The notes under the pieces: generated by a model | What the model saw: the letters and a program-made list of their open reading frames with translations, nothing else | Databases searched by the model: none | Told to the model about the DNA's origin: nothing | Program-made: the position numbers and the translations under genes | Part shown: one piece after another, positions 15,705 through 24,032 of the stretch | Numbering within the stretch: position 1 is the first letter of the stretch | How the letters are laid out: each line of letters opens with the position of its first letter | NCBI GenBank assembly: GCA_964449375.1 | Contig: CAYVAS010000015.1 | Location: 1 to 47,741 of the forward strand | Source: JAFDWI01 sp964449375 | Lineage (GTDB): Bacteria; Actinomycetota; Acidimicrobiia; Acidimicrobiales; Iamiaceae | Direction: 5' to 3' | Length of the DNA stretch: 47,741 nucleotides

Positions 15705-16709
15705 ATGCTCGATGAGCGGAAGTCGACGATTCTTCGGGCGGTGGTGTCCGAGTACATCCACACCGCCCAACCGGTGGGTTCGGCGCGGGTGAGCCGCGCG
15801 CCGGGGGTCGAGGTGTCCCCGGCCACGGTCCGCAACGACATGGCCCAGCTCGAGGCCGACGGCTACCTGTTCCAGCCCCACACCAGCGCCGGTCGGGTAC
15901 CCACCGACAAGGGCTACCGGGCGTTCGTGGACGACCTCACCGGACCCCGGATCCGGCTGGGGCCCAGCCAGGCCGCCCGGGTACGGGAGTTCTTCGACAC
16001 CACCCACGGCGAGATCGAGCACATGCTCGATGCCACCACCCGGCTGCTGGCCGGGCTGACCCACCAGGCCGCGGTGGTGGTCGCGCCCACGCCGCCGCCG
16101 GCGCCGGTGCGCACCGTGCAGCTCGTGGACCTGACACCCACCGCGGTGCTGCTCGTCGCGGTGCTGGCGAACGGTGCCATCGACAAACACACGATCGAGC
16201 TGGGCGAACCGGCCGACGCCGAGGTGGTCGCCCGCGCCGGCGCGATCCTGGCCCGCCATCTGGACGGACGGCCCGTGCGCTCCATCGCCGAGGTGCCCGT
16301 CACCGGCGATCCGGCGGTCGACGCGGTCCTCGCCGCGTGCGCGGCCTCCAGTGCAGCGCCCCGCGCCGCGGAGACCGAACAGGTCTTCGTGGGCGGAACC
16401 GCGGAGATGGCCGGATCCTTCGACGCGATCGAGACGGTCCGTGAGGTCCTGACGATCCTGGAACAGCAGCTCGTCGTCGTGACCCTGCTGCGCGACGTGC
16501 TCGACCGGGGCCAGCAGGTCGCGATCGGGACCGAGACCGGCATGGAGCCACTCGCCGATTGTTCGGTGGTCGTGGCACCCTATGAGATCGACGGATCCCC
16601 GGCCGGGAGCCTGGCGCTGCTGGGCTCCACCCGGATGGACTACCCCCAGGCACTGGCAGCGGTCGCCCTGGTGAGCCGGCGACTCGGACGACGATTGACA
16701 GAAGGCTGA
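15705..16709 (+). CDS. hrcA: Heat-inducible transcription repressor HrcA
   Basis: A 334-residue repressor of class I heat-shock genes that binds CIRCE. The N-terminal winged helix has MLDERKSTILRAVVSEYI and the recognition region VEVSPATVRNDMAQLEADGYL. It is followed by HTSAGRVPTDKGYRAFVD, the family signature. The GAF-like dimerisation core and C-terminal region (QQVAIGTETGMEPLADCSVV) are complete. ATG 15705 is chosen because it matches the family N-terminus and has an AGG-containing sequence 9 nt upstream. The frame extension to 15657 would reach almost to the operator. dnaJ follows after 4 nt. Confidence 0.96.
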   Translation: MLDERKSTILRAVVSEYIHTAQPVGSARVSRAPGVEVSPATVRNDMAQLEADGYLFQPHTSAGRVPTDKGYRAFVDDLTGPRIRLGPSQAARVREFFDTTHGEIEHMLDATTRLLAGLTHQAAVVVAPTPPPAPVRTVQLVDLTPTAVLLVAVLANGAIDKHTIELGEPADAEVVARAGAILARHLDGRPVRSIAEVPVTGDPAVDAVLAACAASSAAPRAAETEQVFVGGTAEMAGSFDAIETVREVLTILEQQLVVVTLLRDVLDRGQQVAIGTETGMEPLADCSVVVAPYEIDGSPAGSLALLGSTRMDYPQALAAVALVSRRLGRRLTEG

Positions 16710-16713
16710 CGAC

Positions 16714-17832
16714 GTGGCAACCGACTACTACGAGCTCCTGCAGGTGGATCGCAGCTGCACGCAGGCCGAACTGAAATCGGCCTACCGTCGCCTCGCCCGG
16801 GAACTGCACCCCGACGCCAACCCCGACGACCCCGCCGCCGAAGCCCGGTTCAAGGAGGTCGCCGTCGCCTACGAGGTGCTCAGCGACCCCGAGAAACGCG
16901 CCCGCTACGACGCCTACGGCCCGGACGGCGCGCACGCCACCATGGGCGGAGACCCCTTCGGTTTCGGTGGCGGCGGCCTGGGCGACATCTTCAGCCAGAT
17001 CTTCGGCAGCGGTATGGGCGGTCCGTCCGGACCGGCGGGGCCGCCGGCGGGACAGGACATCGAGGTCACCGCCCGCATCTCCTTCGCCGACGCCGTGTTC
17101 GGTGCCAAGGCGCCGGTCACGGTGCGCACCGCGGTGCCCTGTGAAGACTGCGAGGCCACCGGCGCCGCGCCGGGCACCGCGCCCACCGCCTGCAGCGACT
17201 GTGGAGGCACCGGTCAGGTGCGCCGGGTCCGTCAGTCGTTGCTCGGCCAGATGGTGACCGCCGGGGTGTGCGGCCGCTGCGGGGGTTGGGGCAAGGTCGT
17301 CGAGCATCCCTGCCCGGCGTGCAACAGCGAAGGCCGCAAGGTCACCGAGAAGACCTACACCGTCGACGTGCCCGCCGGCGTGGACTCGGGCTCCACGCTG
17401 CGACTGAGCGGCCTGGGCGCGGTGGGGCCCCGGGGCGGTGCCTACGGCGACCTGTACGTGCACCTCGCGGTGGAACCCGACGAGCAGTTCACCCGTGACG
17501 GCGACGACCTGCACCTGGAGCTTCCCGTCGGGTTCTCCCAGGCGGCACTGGGCGCCAAGCTCACCCTCGAGACCCTGGACGACACCCGCGAGGTCGAGAT
17601 CGAACCGGGCACCCAGCCCGGCACCGTGGTGCGCCTTCGAGGACTGGGAGTGCCGCGCCTGGGGGGCCGGGGTCGTGGTGACCTGCTGGTGACCGTCACC
17701 GTGGAGGTGCCCACCAACCTCGACGACGAGGAGGCCGAGCTGCTCCGCCGCCTCGCCGAGCTGCGCGGCGAGGAACTCCGCGAGGCCGACGAAGGACTGT
17801 TCCAGCGGGTCCGTTCGGCGTTCAAGAGCTGA
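16714..17832 (+). CDS. dnaJ: Chaperone DnaJ
   Basis: A 372-residue type I Hsp40 co-chaperone that stimulates DnaK ATPase. The J-domain has HPD at residues 32-34. A Gly/Phe-rich stretch (FGFGGGGLGDIF) follows, then a zinc-binding domain with all four CxxC modules (CEDC from residue 143, CSDC, CGRC, CPAC) and the C-terminal beta-sandwich domains. Module spacing is normal. The start is GTG 16714, 4 nt after the hrcA stop. It lies in the hrcA operon without grpE or dnaK, which must be elsewhere. This is likely the HrcA-controlled DnaJ copy; many actinobacteria carry a second, DnaK-linked copy. Confidence 0.96.
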   Translation: MATDYYELLQVDRSCTQAELKSAYRRLARELHPDANPDDPAAEARFKEVAVAYEVLSDPEKRARYDAYGPDGAHATMGGDPFGFGGGGLGDIFSQIFGSGMGGPSGPAGPPAGQDIEVTARISFADAVFGAKAPVTVRTAVPCEDCEATGAAPGTAPTACSDCGGTGQVRRVRQSLLGQMVTAGVCGRCGGWGKVVEHPCPACNSEGRKVTEKTYTVDVPAGVDSGSTLRLSGLGAVGPRGGAYGDLYVHLAVEPDEQFTRDGDDLHLELPVGFSQAALGAKLTLETLDDTREVEIEPGTQPGTVVRLRGLGVPRLGGRGRGDLLVTVTVEVPTNLDDEEAELLRRLAELRGEELREADEGLFQRVRSAFKS

Positions 17833-18558
17833 GTGGACCCCACGGCCTCCCCGATGATCGCCCCCGGGCCGGAGCCCTCCCGGGACCCCGACGGCACCGG
17901 CGGGCCGCACGCCTTCGTCGCCGACCTGGATGCGCCGGAGCTCTCCGACGCCGACCGGCACCACCTGGCACGGGTCCAACGCATCCGCGCCGGCGCACCG
18001 ATGACCATCGGCGACGGACAGGGGGCGTGGCGACCGGCCCGCTTCGGACCCACCGTCGAGGTCACCGGACCGGTGATCCGCGTCCCGCGCCCGGCACCAC
18101 GGATCGGTGTGGGCTTCGCCCTGGTCAAGGGTTCGCGGATCGACGAGGTGACCCGCCACCTCACCGAACTGGGCGTGGACGACATCATGCCCTTCACCTC
18201 CGAACGCTGCGTGGTGCGCTGGGACGACGCGACCGCGCACAAGCGCCGCGCTCGCCTGGAACGCATCAGCGTGGAAGCCGCGATGCAGTGCCGGCGGGCC
18301 TGGCTGCCCACCGTGCACCCGGTGCGGCCCTTCTCCGCGGTCGTGCAGCACCCCGGCGCGGTGGTGGCCCAGATGGACGCGCCGCCACTCGAGGCCGGGG
18401 CCACCACCGTCCTGGTGGGCCCCGAAGGCGGGTTCACCGCCGGGGAACTGGCACAGGCGCCGGCGGTCGCGTCGGTGGCCGACCACGTGTTGCGGGCCGA
18501 GACCGCCGCGTTGGCCGCGGGCACCCTGCTGGGTGTCCGACGTCGGGTGGTGGCATGA
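17833..18558 (+). CDS. rsmE: 16S rRNA (uracil1498-N3)-methyltransferase
   Basis: A 241-residue SPOUT-class methyltransferase modifying U1498 of 16S rRNA. The N-terminal PUA-like domain contains LSDADRHHLARVQRIRAG. The C-terminal trefoil-knot SAM site shows VGPEGGFTAGEL and VLRAETAALAAG, both diagnostic of RsmE. The frame opens with GTG immediately after the dnaJ TGA with no spacer. About 25 N-terminal residues (Pro/Asp-rich) are extra compared with the usual start, so ATG 17854 is an alternative. Its TGA overlaps the hemW ATG. Confidence 0.93.
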   Translation: MDPTASPMIAPGPEPSRDPDGTGGPHAFVADLDAPELSDADRHHLARVQRIRAGAPMTIGDGQGAWRPARFGPTVEVTGPVIRVPRPAPRIGVGFALVKGSRIDEVTRHLTELGVDDIMPFTSERCVVRWDDATAHKRRARLERISVEAAMQCRRAWLPTVHPVRPFSAVVQHPGAVVAQMDAPPLEAGATTVLVGPEGGFTAGELAQAPAVASVADHVLRAETAALAAGTLLGVRRRVVA

Positions 18559-19688
18559 GCGACCAGGATCCGCTCGTGACCGCGTCCTCCGCGGCGCGCT
18601 TCGGGGTGTACATCCACATCCCCTTCTGTGCCCACCGCTGCGACTACTGCGCGTTCGCCACCTGGACCGACCGTACGCATCTGGCCACCCGGTACCTGGA
18701 CGCCTGCATCCACCAGGCCCGCCGCGCGGTCGCCGACGCGCCTGCGGTGACCAGCGTGTTCGTCGGCGGCGGCACGCCCAGCCTCGTCGACCCGGCCCAT
18801 CTCGGTCGACTCATCGAGGCGACCGGAGCCGGACCGGACGCCGAGATCACCGTGGAATGCAACCCCGACGACGTCACCGACGACCTGCTCGCCGCGTTCG
18901 TCGCCGTCGGGGTGAACCGGCTGTCGATCGGTGTGCAGTCGATGGACCCCGCGGTGCTGGCCGCGCTCGGCCGCACCCACGACCCCGCCAACGTGCAACG
19001 CGCCGCGCAGGCCGCCCACGCCGCCGGACTCGCCTTCAACGTGGACCTCATCTACGGAGCCAAGGGCGAGTCGGTGGCCTCCTGGCGGGCCACCCTGGAC
19101 GCCGCCGTCGACCTCGAACCGGCCCATGTGTCCGCGTACGGGTTGACCGTGGAGCCGGGCACCCCGCTGGCCGCCGACACCGCCCGCCACCCCGACGACG
19201 ACGACCAGGCCACCAAGTACCTGATCGCCACCGACGTGCTGGGCGACGCCGGGTTCGAATGGTACGAGATCTCCAACTGGGCCCGTCCCGGGCGCCGGTG
19301 TGTCCACAACCTCACCTACTGGCTGGGCGGTGACTACGCCGCAGTGGGTGCCGCGGCCCACGGCTACCGCAAAGGGCGGCGCTACTGGCACGTGCGTACC
19401 CCCGAACGGTTCATCGACGCGTTGTGTGAGGGCCACACGCCGGTGGCGGCGTCCGAGACCCTCGACGCCGACGCCGCCCGCGTCGAACGCCTCGAGCTGC
19501 TGTCGCGCACCGGCGCCGGGGTGCCCCTGGACGCGCTCGACCCCGCCGACGTCGAAGGTGACCTGGCCGGGCTGGTCCGTCGGGTGGACGCCGTGGACCC
19601 GTCCTGGCAGGTGGGCGACGGTCCCCGCTGGGTGCTCACCGACCGGGGACGGCTGCTGCAGACCGAGGTGGCCCACCGGCTGCGGTGA
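18555..19688 (+). CDS. hemW: Radical SAM heme chaperone HemW
   Basis: A 377-residue HemN-like radical SAM protein. The [4Fe-4S] motif CAHRCDYC (Cys25, Cys29, Cys32) follows VYIHIPF. Further family segments are SVFVGGGTPS, NPDDVT, GVNRLSIGVQS, NVDLIYG and YEISNWARPG. The absence of the extra N-terminal residues of true coproporphyrinogen dehydrogenase, and the HNLTYWLGGDYAAVGAAAHG signature, favour the heme-trafficking protein HemW over oxygen-independent HemN. The start ATG 18555 overlaps the rsmE stop as ATGA, and the stop overlaps the next gene as GTGA. Confidence 0.93.
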   Translation: MSDQDPLVTASSAARFGVYIHIPFCAHRCDYCAFATWTDRTHLATRYLDACIHQARRAVADAPAVTSVFVGGGTPSLVDPAHLGRLIEATGAGPDAEITVECNPDDVTDDLLAAFVAVGVNRLSIGVQSMDPAVLAALGRTHDPANVQRAAQAAHAAGLAFNVDLIYGAKGESVASWRATLDAAVDLEPAHVSAYGLTVEPGTPLAADTARHPDDDDQATKYLIATDVLGDAGFEWYEISNWARPGRRCVHNLTYWLGGDYAAVGAAAHGYRKGRRYWHVRTPERFIDALCEGHTPVAASETLDADAARVERLELLSRTGAGVPLDALDPADVEGDLAGLVRRVDAVDPSWQVGDGPRWVLTDRGRLLQTEVAHRLR

Positions 19689-21079
19689 TCTGCGAACCTG
19701 GGGCGATGGCCCTGCTGCAGATCATCGAACCCTGGGACACCGACCTCACCTCGGCTGACCCGCTCGCCTTTCCCGGCTACGCCGACAAGCTCGCCGGCCT
19801 GGATTCGGAATCGGTGCGCACCGGACGCGGCGACCACGCCGTGGTGATCGAGGGTGACTTCTCGGTCCTGGGCGGGTCGATGGGGGTGGTCCACGGCGAA
19901 AAGGTCGTGCGGGCCATCGACCGCGCCATCGACGAGCGCCTCGACGTGGTCGTGCATGCGCGCAGCGGCGGTGCCCGCATGCAAGAGGGCATGATCTCGC
20001 TGATCCAGATGGGACGCACCGCGGCAGCGATGGGCCGCCTGCGCGCCGCGGGGCTCGGATCGGTCGCGGTCCTGGGCCACCCCACCACCGGCGGGGTACT
20101 GGCCAGCTACGCGTCGCTGTGTGACCTGATCGCCGCGGAGCGCGGGGCGACCATCGGCTTTGCCGGGCCCCGCGTGGCCGAAGCCGTCACCGGCGAACCC
20201 GTGTCCGGATCGCACACCGCAGAGACCGCCTCCGCCGCGGGTCTGGTGGACTTCATCGGCGACCCGGACGAACTGGCCGCCTGGGTCGAGGCCGCCCTGG
20301 GACGCCGGGACCGGCCCCTGGTGCTCGCGGGTCGGCCCGACGGGCCCGTCCCCGAGGTCGGGACCCGGAGCGCCGGCACGGCCTGGGACCGGGTGCAGGC
20401 CGCCCGGGCGCCGGGTCGGCCCAGCGGTCTCGACGTCGCCGCCGCCGTGGTCGAATCGTGGACGGACCTGGCCGCTCCCGACCCCACCGTCCGGACCGGC
20501 CTGGCCGCCGTGGACGGCCGCCGGGTCGTGGTCGTCGCCCAGGACCGCCACGCCGGCAACGGCCGCCCCACCCCGCAGGGCTACGCCCAGGCCCAGCGGG
20601 CCATCGCCCTGGCCGGGCGCCGCGGGGTGCCGGTGCTCACCCTCATCGACACCCCGGGAGCCGAGCCCGGATCGGCCGCCGAACAGAACGGCATCGCCGG
20701 GGCGATCGCCCACACGTTCCTGGCGCTGTCCGAGGCGCCGGTGCCCACGCTGGGCGTCGTGGTCGGTGAGGGCGGCAGCGGCGGGGCGCTTGCCTTCGGG
20801 GTGACCGACGAGCTGCTCATCCAGCGCAGCGCGGTGTTCTCGGTGATCGGTCCAGAAGGCGCCGCGGCGATCCTGCACCGGGACCCCTCGCGGGCCGCCG
20901 AGGTCGCCGAGGCGCTCCGTCTCACCAGCGACGACCTCGTCGACCTGGGCATCGCCGGCGCGGTGATCGACGACGACCTGGAAGCCACCGCGACCGCGAT
21001 CCGAGCTGCGCTGGGCCGTCTGGTCCACGGCACCCGGGTCTCCCGACTCGACGCGGCCAGCCGCCGCTGGCTCAGCTGA
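19685..21079 (+). CDS. accDA: Fused acetyl-CoA carboxylase carboxyltransferase (AccD-AccA)
   Basis: A 464-residue single-chain carboxyltransferase transferring CO2 from carboxybiotin to an acyl-CoA, probably acetyl-CoA. The beta-like half has VVIEGDFSVLGGSMG, HARSGGARMQEG and TTGGVLASYA. The alpha-like half has RGVPVLTLIDTPGAEPG, GEGGSGGALAFG and IGPEGAAAILHRD, all in the right order. The four-Cys zinc ribbon that opens bacterial AccD is absent. The start may be GTG 19685, overlapping the hemW stop, or ATG 19706. No biotin carboxylase or carrier gene is nearby. Specificity for longer acyl-CoAs cannot be excluded. Confidence 0.87.
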   Translation: MICEPGAMALLQIIEPWDTDLTSADPLAFPGYADKLAGLDSESVRTGRGDHAVVIEGDFSVLGGSMGVVHGEKVVRAIDRAIDERLDVVVHARSGGARMQEGMISLIQMGRTAAAMGRLRAAGLGSVAVLGHPTTGGVLASYASLCDLIAAERGATIGFAGPRVAEAVTGEPVSGSHTAETASAAGLVDFIGDPDELAAWVEAALGRRDRPLVLAGRPDGPVPEVGTRSAGTAWDRVQAARAPGRPSGLDVAAAVVESWTDLAAPDPTVRTGLAAVDGRRVVVVAQDRHAGNGRPTPQGYAQAQRAIALAGRRGVPVLTLIDTPGAEPGSAAEQNGIAGAIAHTFLALSEAPVPTLGVVVGEGGSGGALAFGVTDELLIQRSAVFSVIGPEGAAAILHRDPSRAAEVAEALRLTSDDLVDLGIAGAVIDDDLEATATAIRAALGRLVHGTRVSRLDAASRRWLS

Positions 21080-21725
21080 CCCTCCGACGCCACGGTGCTG
21101 CCCGTTGCAGTCGCCGGGCGGCTACCTCCGCGTCCACGATCTCACCGACGGCGAGCTGGGTGGCCAGGCGCGCCAGACGCGGGCCGCGCCCGGGGAGCCA
21201 GGCCGCACCGGGTGGCCCCTGCAGGGTCCGGAGCATCCGTCCCACCGAGCGCACGTCGGCCGCGCACCAGGCCCGCCACCGGTGCTCCGGAGCCCCGGCG
21301 CGCACCTGACCGTCCACGAACCCGCACAGTGCCACCGACCCGTCCGCGGCCAATCGCACCGACCCGGACGAAAGGGGGCCGTGGGTGATGCCGGCGGCGT
21401 GCAACGCGCCGAGGGTGCGGAGGACCTGGGCGGCGATCTCGCCGAGGATCCGGGGCTGGAGCGGTGCCGCGGCGCGCAACGACCGGCCTCCCAGGTGACC
21501 GGTCACCAGCGTGGTCGTCGACGCGGTGTGTTCCAGGGCCACGAAGCGTTCCACGTCGGCGCGCTCGCATCTGGCGAGCAGGTGGGCGGTGTGGGTCAGG
21601 CGCGCCCGGTACTCGGCGGCGGAGCTTCGCCGCTGCACGGTGAGGGTGCCCGCATGGACCACCAGAGCCGTGACCCAACCGGGCGCGGATCCGGAGGCGG
21701 GGTCGGCGACCACGCCCGGGTTCAT
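21072..21725 (-). CDS. Ser/Thr protein-kinase-like pseudokinase
   Basis: A 217-residue protein that looks like the lower part of a Hanks-type kinase but lacks catalytic residues. The region LGALHAAGITHGPLSSGSVRL (about residues 105-125) aligns with the catalytic loop, where HRDLKPxN has become HGPLSSGS, losing both the catalytic Asp and the metal-binding Asn. The DFG position reads CGF (134-136). No glycine-rich loop or Lys-Glu pair is obvious. No membrane segment is seen. It overlaps the 3' end of accDA by 8 nt tail to tail and is divergent from the HTH gene. A regulatory or scaffolding role is possible. ATG 21725 has GGGG upstream. Confidence 0.72.
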   Translation of the reverse strand: MNPGVVADPASGSAPGWVTALVVHAGTLTVQRRSSAAEYRARLTHTAHLLARCERADVERFVALEHTASTTTLVTGHLGGRSLRAAAPLQPRILGEIAAQVLRTLGALHAAGITHGPLSSGSVRLAADGSVALCGFVDGQVRAGAPEHRWRAWCAADVRSVGRMLRTLQGPPGAAWLPGRGPRLARLATQLAVGEIVDAEVAARRLQRAAPWRRRVS

Positions 21726-21762
21726 GCCCCGATTCCGGCCGGTCCAAACCCGTCGGAATCTC

Positions 21763-21768
21763 TAGAAT
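21763..21768 (+). promoter_or_regulatory. Leaderless-type -10 element of the HTH gene
   Basis: TAGAAT, 7 nt before ATG 21776. It overlaps the palindrome TCTAGA (21761-21766), which on the other strand could supply part of the pseudokinase promoter, so the two divergent genes may compete for polymerase. Confidence 0.6.
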
Positions 21769-21775
21769 CGTGCTC

Positions 21776-22012
21776 ATGGCCGAAGCGGACATCGACTGGC
21801 TGAGCACCGCGGCGGCCGCGAAGCGCCTCGGTGTCACCGCCCGCACGCTGTACCGCTTCATCGACGAGGACGGTTTGCCCGCCTACCGCTTCGGCCGGGT
21901 GATCCGCCTCAAGCGGGCCGACGTCGACGCCTACATCGAATCGTGCCGGATCCAGCCCGGTTCCCTGGAGCACCTCTACCCCGAACCGGGGCGGGCCGAG
22001 ACCGAGGACTGA
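21776..22012 (+). CDS. Excisionase-family (MerR-like) HTH DNA-binding protein
   Basis: A 78-residue protein consisting almost wholly of one winged helix-turn-helix of the excisionase/BldC type. The HTH is LSTAAAAKRLGVTARTLYRFID, given as landmarks L10 to D31 approximately. The wing is GLPAYRFGRVIRLKRADVDAYIES. A short acidic tail follows. Proteins of this kind in actinobacteria are often chromosomal regulators, not phage excisionases, and no integrase or att site lies nearby. ATG 21776 is preferred over GTG 21770 because of TAGAAT 7 nt upstream and the absence of a ribosome-binding sequence. Confidence 0.82.
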   Translation: MAEADIDWLSTAAAAKRLGVTARTLYRFIDEDGLPAYRFGRVIRLKRADVDAYIESCRIQPGSLEHLYPEPGRAETED

Positions 22013-22046
22013 CCCGCGCCCGACCGATCCGATGCGCGCCACGGCA

Positions 22047-22060
22047 CGGACCCGGGTCCG
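22047..22060. repeat. 14-bp perfect palindrome between convergent genes
   Basis: CGGACCCGGGTCCG reads the same on both strands. It lies in the 85-base gap where the HTH gene and the BY-kinase gene converge. It could be a compact transcription-stop or protein-binding site; I see no T-tract. Confidence 0.35.
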
Positions 22061-22097
22061 GCCGGGTCGAGCAACCCCGATCCGGAGCGGGACGGGC

Positions 22098-24005
22098 TCA
22101 GTCGGTCGCGGTCGGCCGGGACGCCGAGATCGCTGCGGTGTCGGCTCCGGAGGTGGGGTCGGTGCCGTTGAGGCCGGCGTCGTCGCCGGGCGGCCGGGCG
22201 GCCCCGTCGGTGCCGGGTTCCGGTTTCGGGTTTGCTTCGGTGGCGTCCACGGCGCCGTCGGTGCCGCCGCCACGCCCCGGCTTGGTGGCGTTGCGCCCCA
22301 GGTAGCCGTAGCCGTAGCCGTACCCGTAGCCGTAGTACTGGTTCATCTCCGCGCGGTCGCAGCTGTTGAGCACCACACCGAGCACGTTCGCCTGGTACTG
22401 CGCCAGCAGCTCGGCGACCCGGCGCGCAGCATTGGCCCGGGTCCGGTCCGCGCGAAGCACCAACAGGACCGCGTCGGCCACGTGGAGCAACTCCACGGCG
22501 TCGTTGGTGGTGAGGATCGGCGGGGTGTCCAGGATCACCAGGTCGTAGCCGTCCGAGCGCGCCTCGACGGCCTTTGCGAGTCGGTCGTTGGCGATCTCCG
22601 GGGTGGGCGCGTCGTGAGGGCCGGGCAGGAAGGCCACGCCGGGGATGCGGGTCTCGGCCGGTTCATCGGGCGCCACCAGATTCGGAACCGGGGTGAGGTA
22701 GCGACGCACCGTGGGGCGACGGAAGTCCCCGTCGATGACGAGCACCCGGTATCCGTCGTCGGCGTACGCCGCGGCCAGGTTGGCAACGGTGGTGGTCTTG
22801 CCTTCGGAAGGGCCCGGAGAGGTGACCATCAGCACGGGTGGACCGTCGCCGGCAGAACGTTCCAGGCCGTCCATACCGAAGGTGACCGCGGTCCGGGCCG
22901 ACCGGAACCGTTCGGCGGCCAGGCCCGTGGAATCGTCCTCGATGGCCACGTGGTGATTCCGAACCTGGTCCCGGGCCAGCTTGGGGATCTCGGTGAGCAC
23001 CCCCAGGCCGGTGAGTTCCTCGACCCGGTCCCGACGGCGGACCCGGTCGTCCCAGGCCTCCAACACGAACGCGCTGATGAGGCCCAGCACCAGTCCAGCG
23101 GCGCCGCCGAGCAGGATCCGCGTCGAGTCGGTCAGGCCCTCGTCGGTCGAAAGGTCCAGCTCGTCGAAATCCGGAGCGGCCGAGTTGGAGGTGTTGGGGT
23201 CGGCGAGGCGGCTGCGCGCGTTCATGTTGCGGCTCCGCCGGTAGTTGTAACCCCGGGCGTTGATCTGGATCGGGGTGGCCGGTTGCAGGACCTCCAGGGA
23301 GAAGTTGCTCCCGGTGCTGGGCAGCTCGTCGAGCTGCGCGGTCGTCTCCCGGATGTCGCTCTCGATCCGTTCGATCTGCTGAATGCGCAGCAGTTGCGCC
23401 GCTTCGTCGCCGCCGATCTGAGACCGGAGCCGGTCCCGTTCGGCGATCAGGTCGTCCATGCGGTCCTGCAGCTCTTGGCGGCTGGCGTCGGCCACCGTGT
23501 TGGCCTCGGATTGCGACAGCACCTGGAGGGTCTCGGCGGCCGTGTCGGCGAGCTGGACCGCGGCTTCCGGTTGGGTGCCGATGGCCGTCACGTCGATCGC
23601 GGAGAAATCGGGTCGCACCGTCGCGTCGACCGACGCAGCCACCTCGTTGCGGCTCAGCCCGAGGGATTCACCCACCCGGTCGAGCAGGATCAGCGACTCG
23701 GCTTGCAACGCCGCCTGACTCAGGTTGTAGCTGCCGCCCTCGGCCCGGTCCAGGTCGTGGTGGACCAGGGTGTTGGTGGCCTTGTAGTAGCGCGTCGTTT
23801 CCGGCTTCTCCTGGATCAGCACCGCGGACGCGGCCCCACCGATGAGCCCCACGACCAGGCCAAGCGCGATCCACCGCCAGCGCCGGACGAGCACCCCGGC
23901 GTAGTGCCGCAAAAGGTTCTCGGACGTGTCCCCGGACGCGGGAGCCGGCGGGTACGGCATGCCGGCTTGCGAGTCGTGGTGTTCGGTCATGGTGGGTTGC
24001 GCCAT
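22098..24005 (-). CDS. Wzc-like bacterial tyrosine autokinase and chain-length regulator
   Basis: A 635-residue fused BY-kinase controlling exopolysaccharide polymerisation and export. The N-terminal Wzz-type domain has a first membrane helix (WIALGLVVGLIGGAASAVLI, about 45-64), a periplasmic coiled-coil-rich part, and a second membrane helix (ILLGGAAGLVLGLISAFVL). The cytoplasmic kinase has Walker A GPSEGKTTT (about 395), Walker A' VLVIDGDFRRP and Walker B LVILDTPP. A Tyr cluster YYGYGYGYGYGY (about 556-567) is the expected autophosphorylation site. An unusually long acidic, Gly/Pro-rich tail of about 65 residues follows it. ATG 24005 and ATG 23990 are both possible starts. No cognate phosphatase is in view. 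Confidence 0.93.
   Translation of the reverse strand: MAQPTMTEHHDSQAGMPYPPAPASGDTSENLLRHYAGVLVRRWRWIALGLVVGLIGGAASAVLIQEKPETTRYYKATNTLVHHDLDRAEGGSYNLSQAALQAESLILLDRVGESLGLSRNEVAASVDATVRPDFSAIDVTAIGTQPEAAVQLADTAAETLQVLSQSEANTVADASRQELQDRMDDLIAERDRLRSQIGGDEAAQLLRIQQIERIESDIRETTAQLDELPSTGSNFSLEVLQPATPIQINARGYNYRRSRNMNARSRLADPNTSNSAAPDFDELDLSTDEGLTDSTRILLGGAAGLVLGLISAFVLEAWDDRVRRRDRVEELTGLGVLTEIPKLARDQVRNHHVAIEDDSTGLAAERFRSARTAVTFGMDGLERSAGDGPPVLMVTSPGPSEGKTTTVANLAAAYADDGYRVLVIDGDFRRPTVRRYLTPVPNLVAPDEPAETRIPGVAFLPGPHDAPTPEIANDRLAKAVEARSDGYDLVILDTPPILTTNDAVELLHVADAVLLVLRADRTRANAARRVAELLAQYQANVLGVVLNSCDRAEMNQYYGYGYGYGYGYLGRNATKPGRGGGTDGAVDATEANPKPEPGTDGAARPPGDDAGLNGTDPTSGADTAAISASRPTATD
22302..22337. 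repeat. Hexanucleotide repeat coding the BY-kinase Tyr cluster
   Basis: Five consecutive GTAGCC-type units (one GTACCC variant) followed by a partial unit encode alternating Gly-Tyr on the minus strand. Gain or loss of a unit keeps the frame and changes the number of phosphorylatable tyrosines. Confidence 0.7.
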
Positions 24006-24026
24006 CCCTGCAGTGGCAGGTTGGCC

Positions 24027-24032
24027 AGTCTA
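24027..24032 (-). promoter_or_regulatory. Putative -10 element of the BY-kinase gene
   Basis: TAGACT on the minus strand, 21 nt before ATG 24005 or 36 nt before ATG 23990, leaving room for a short leader. The flanking gap 24006-24134 also contains the palindrome CCGGGATCCCGG. Confidence 0.35.

Noticed and set aside
21776..22012. Excisionase-like gene as sign of a prophage or integrative element
   Set aside because: No integrase, repeats, att-like duplications or phage genes are near, and this HTH family is common in chromosomal regulators.
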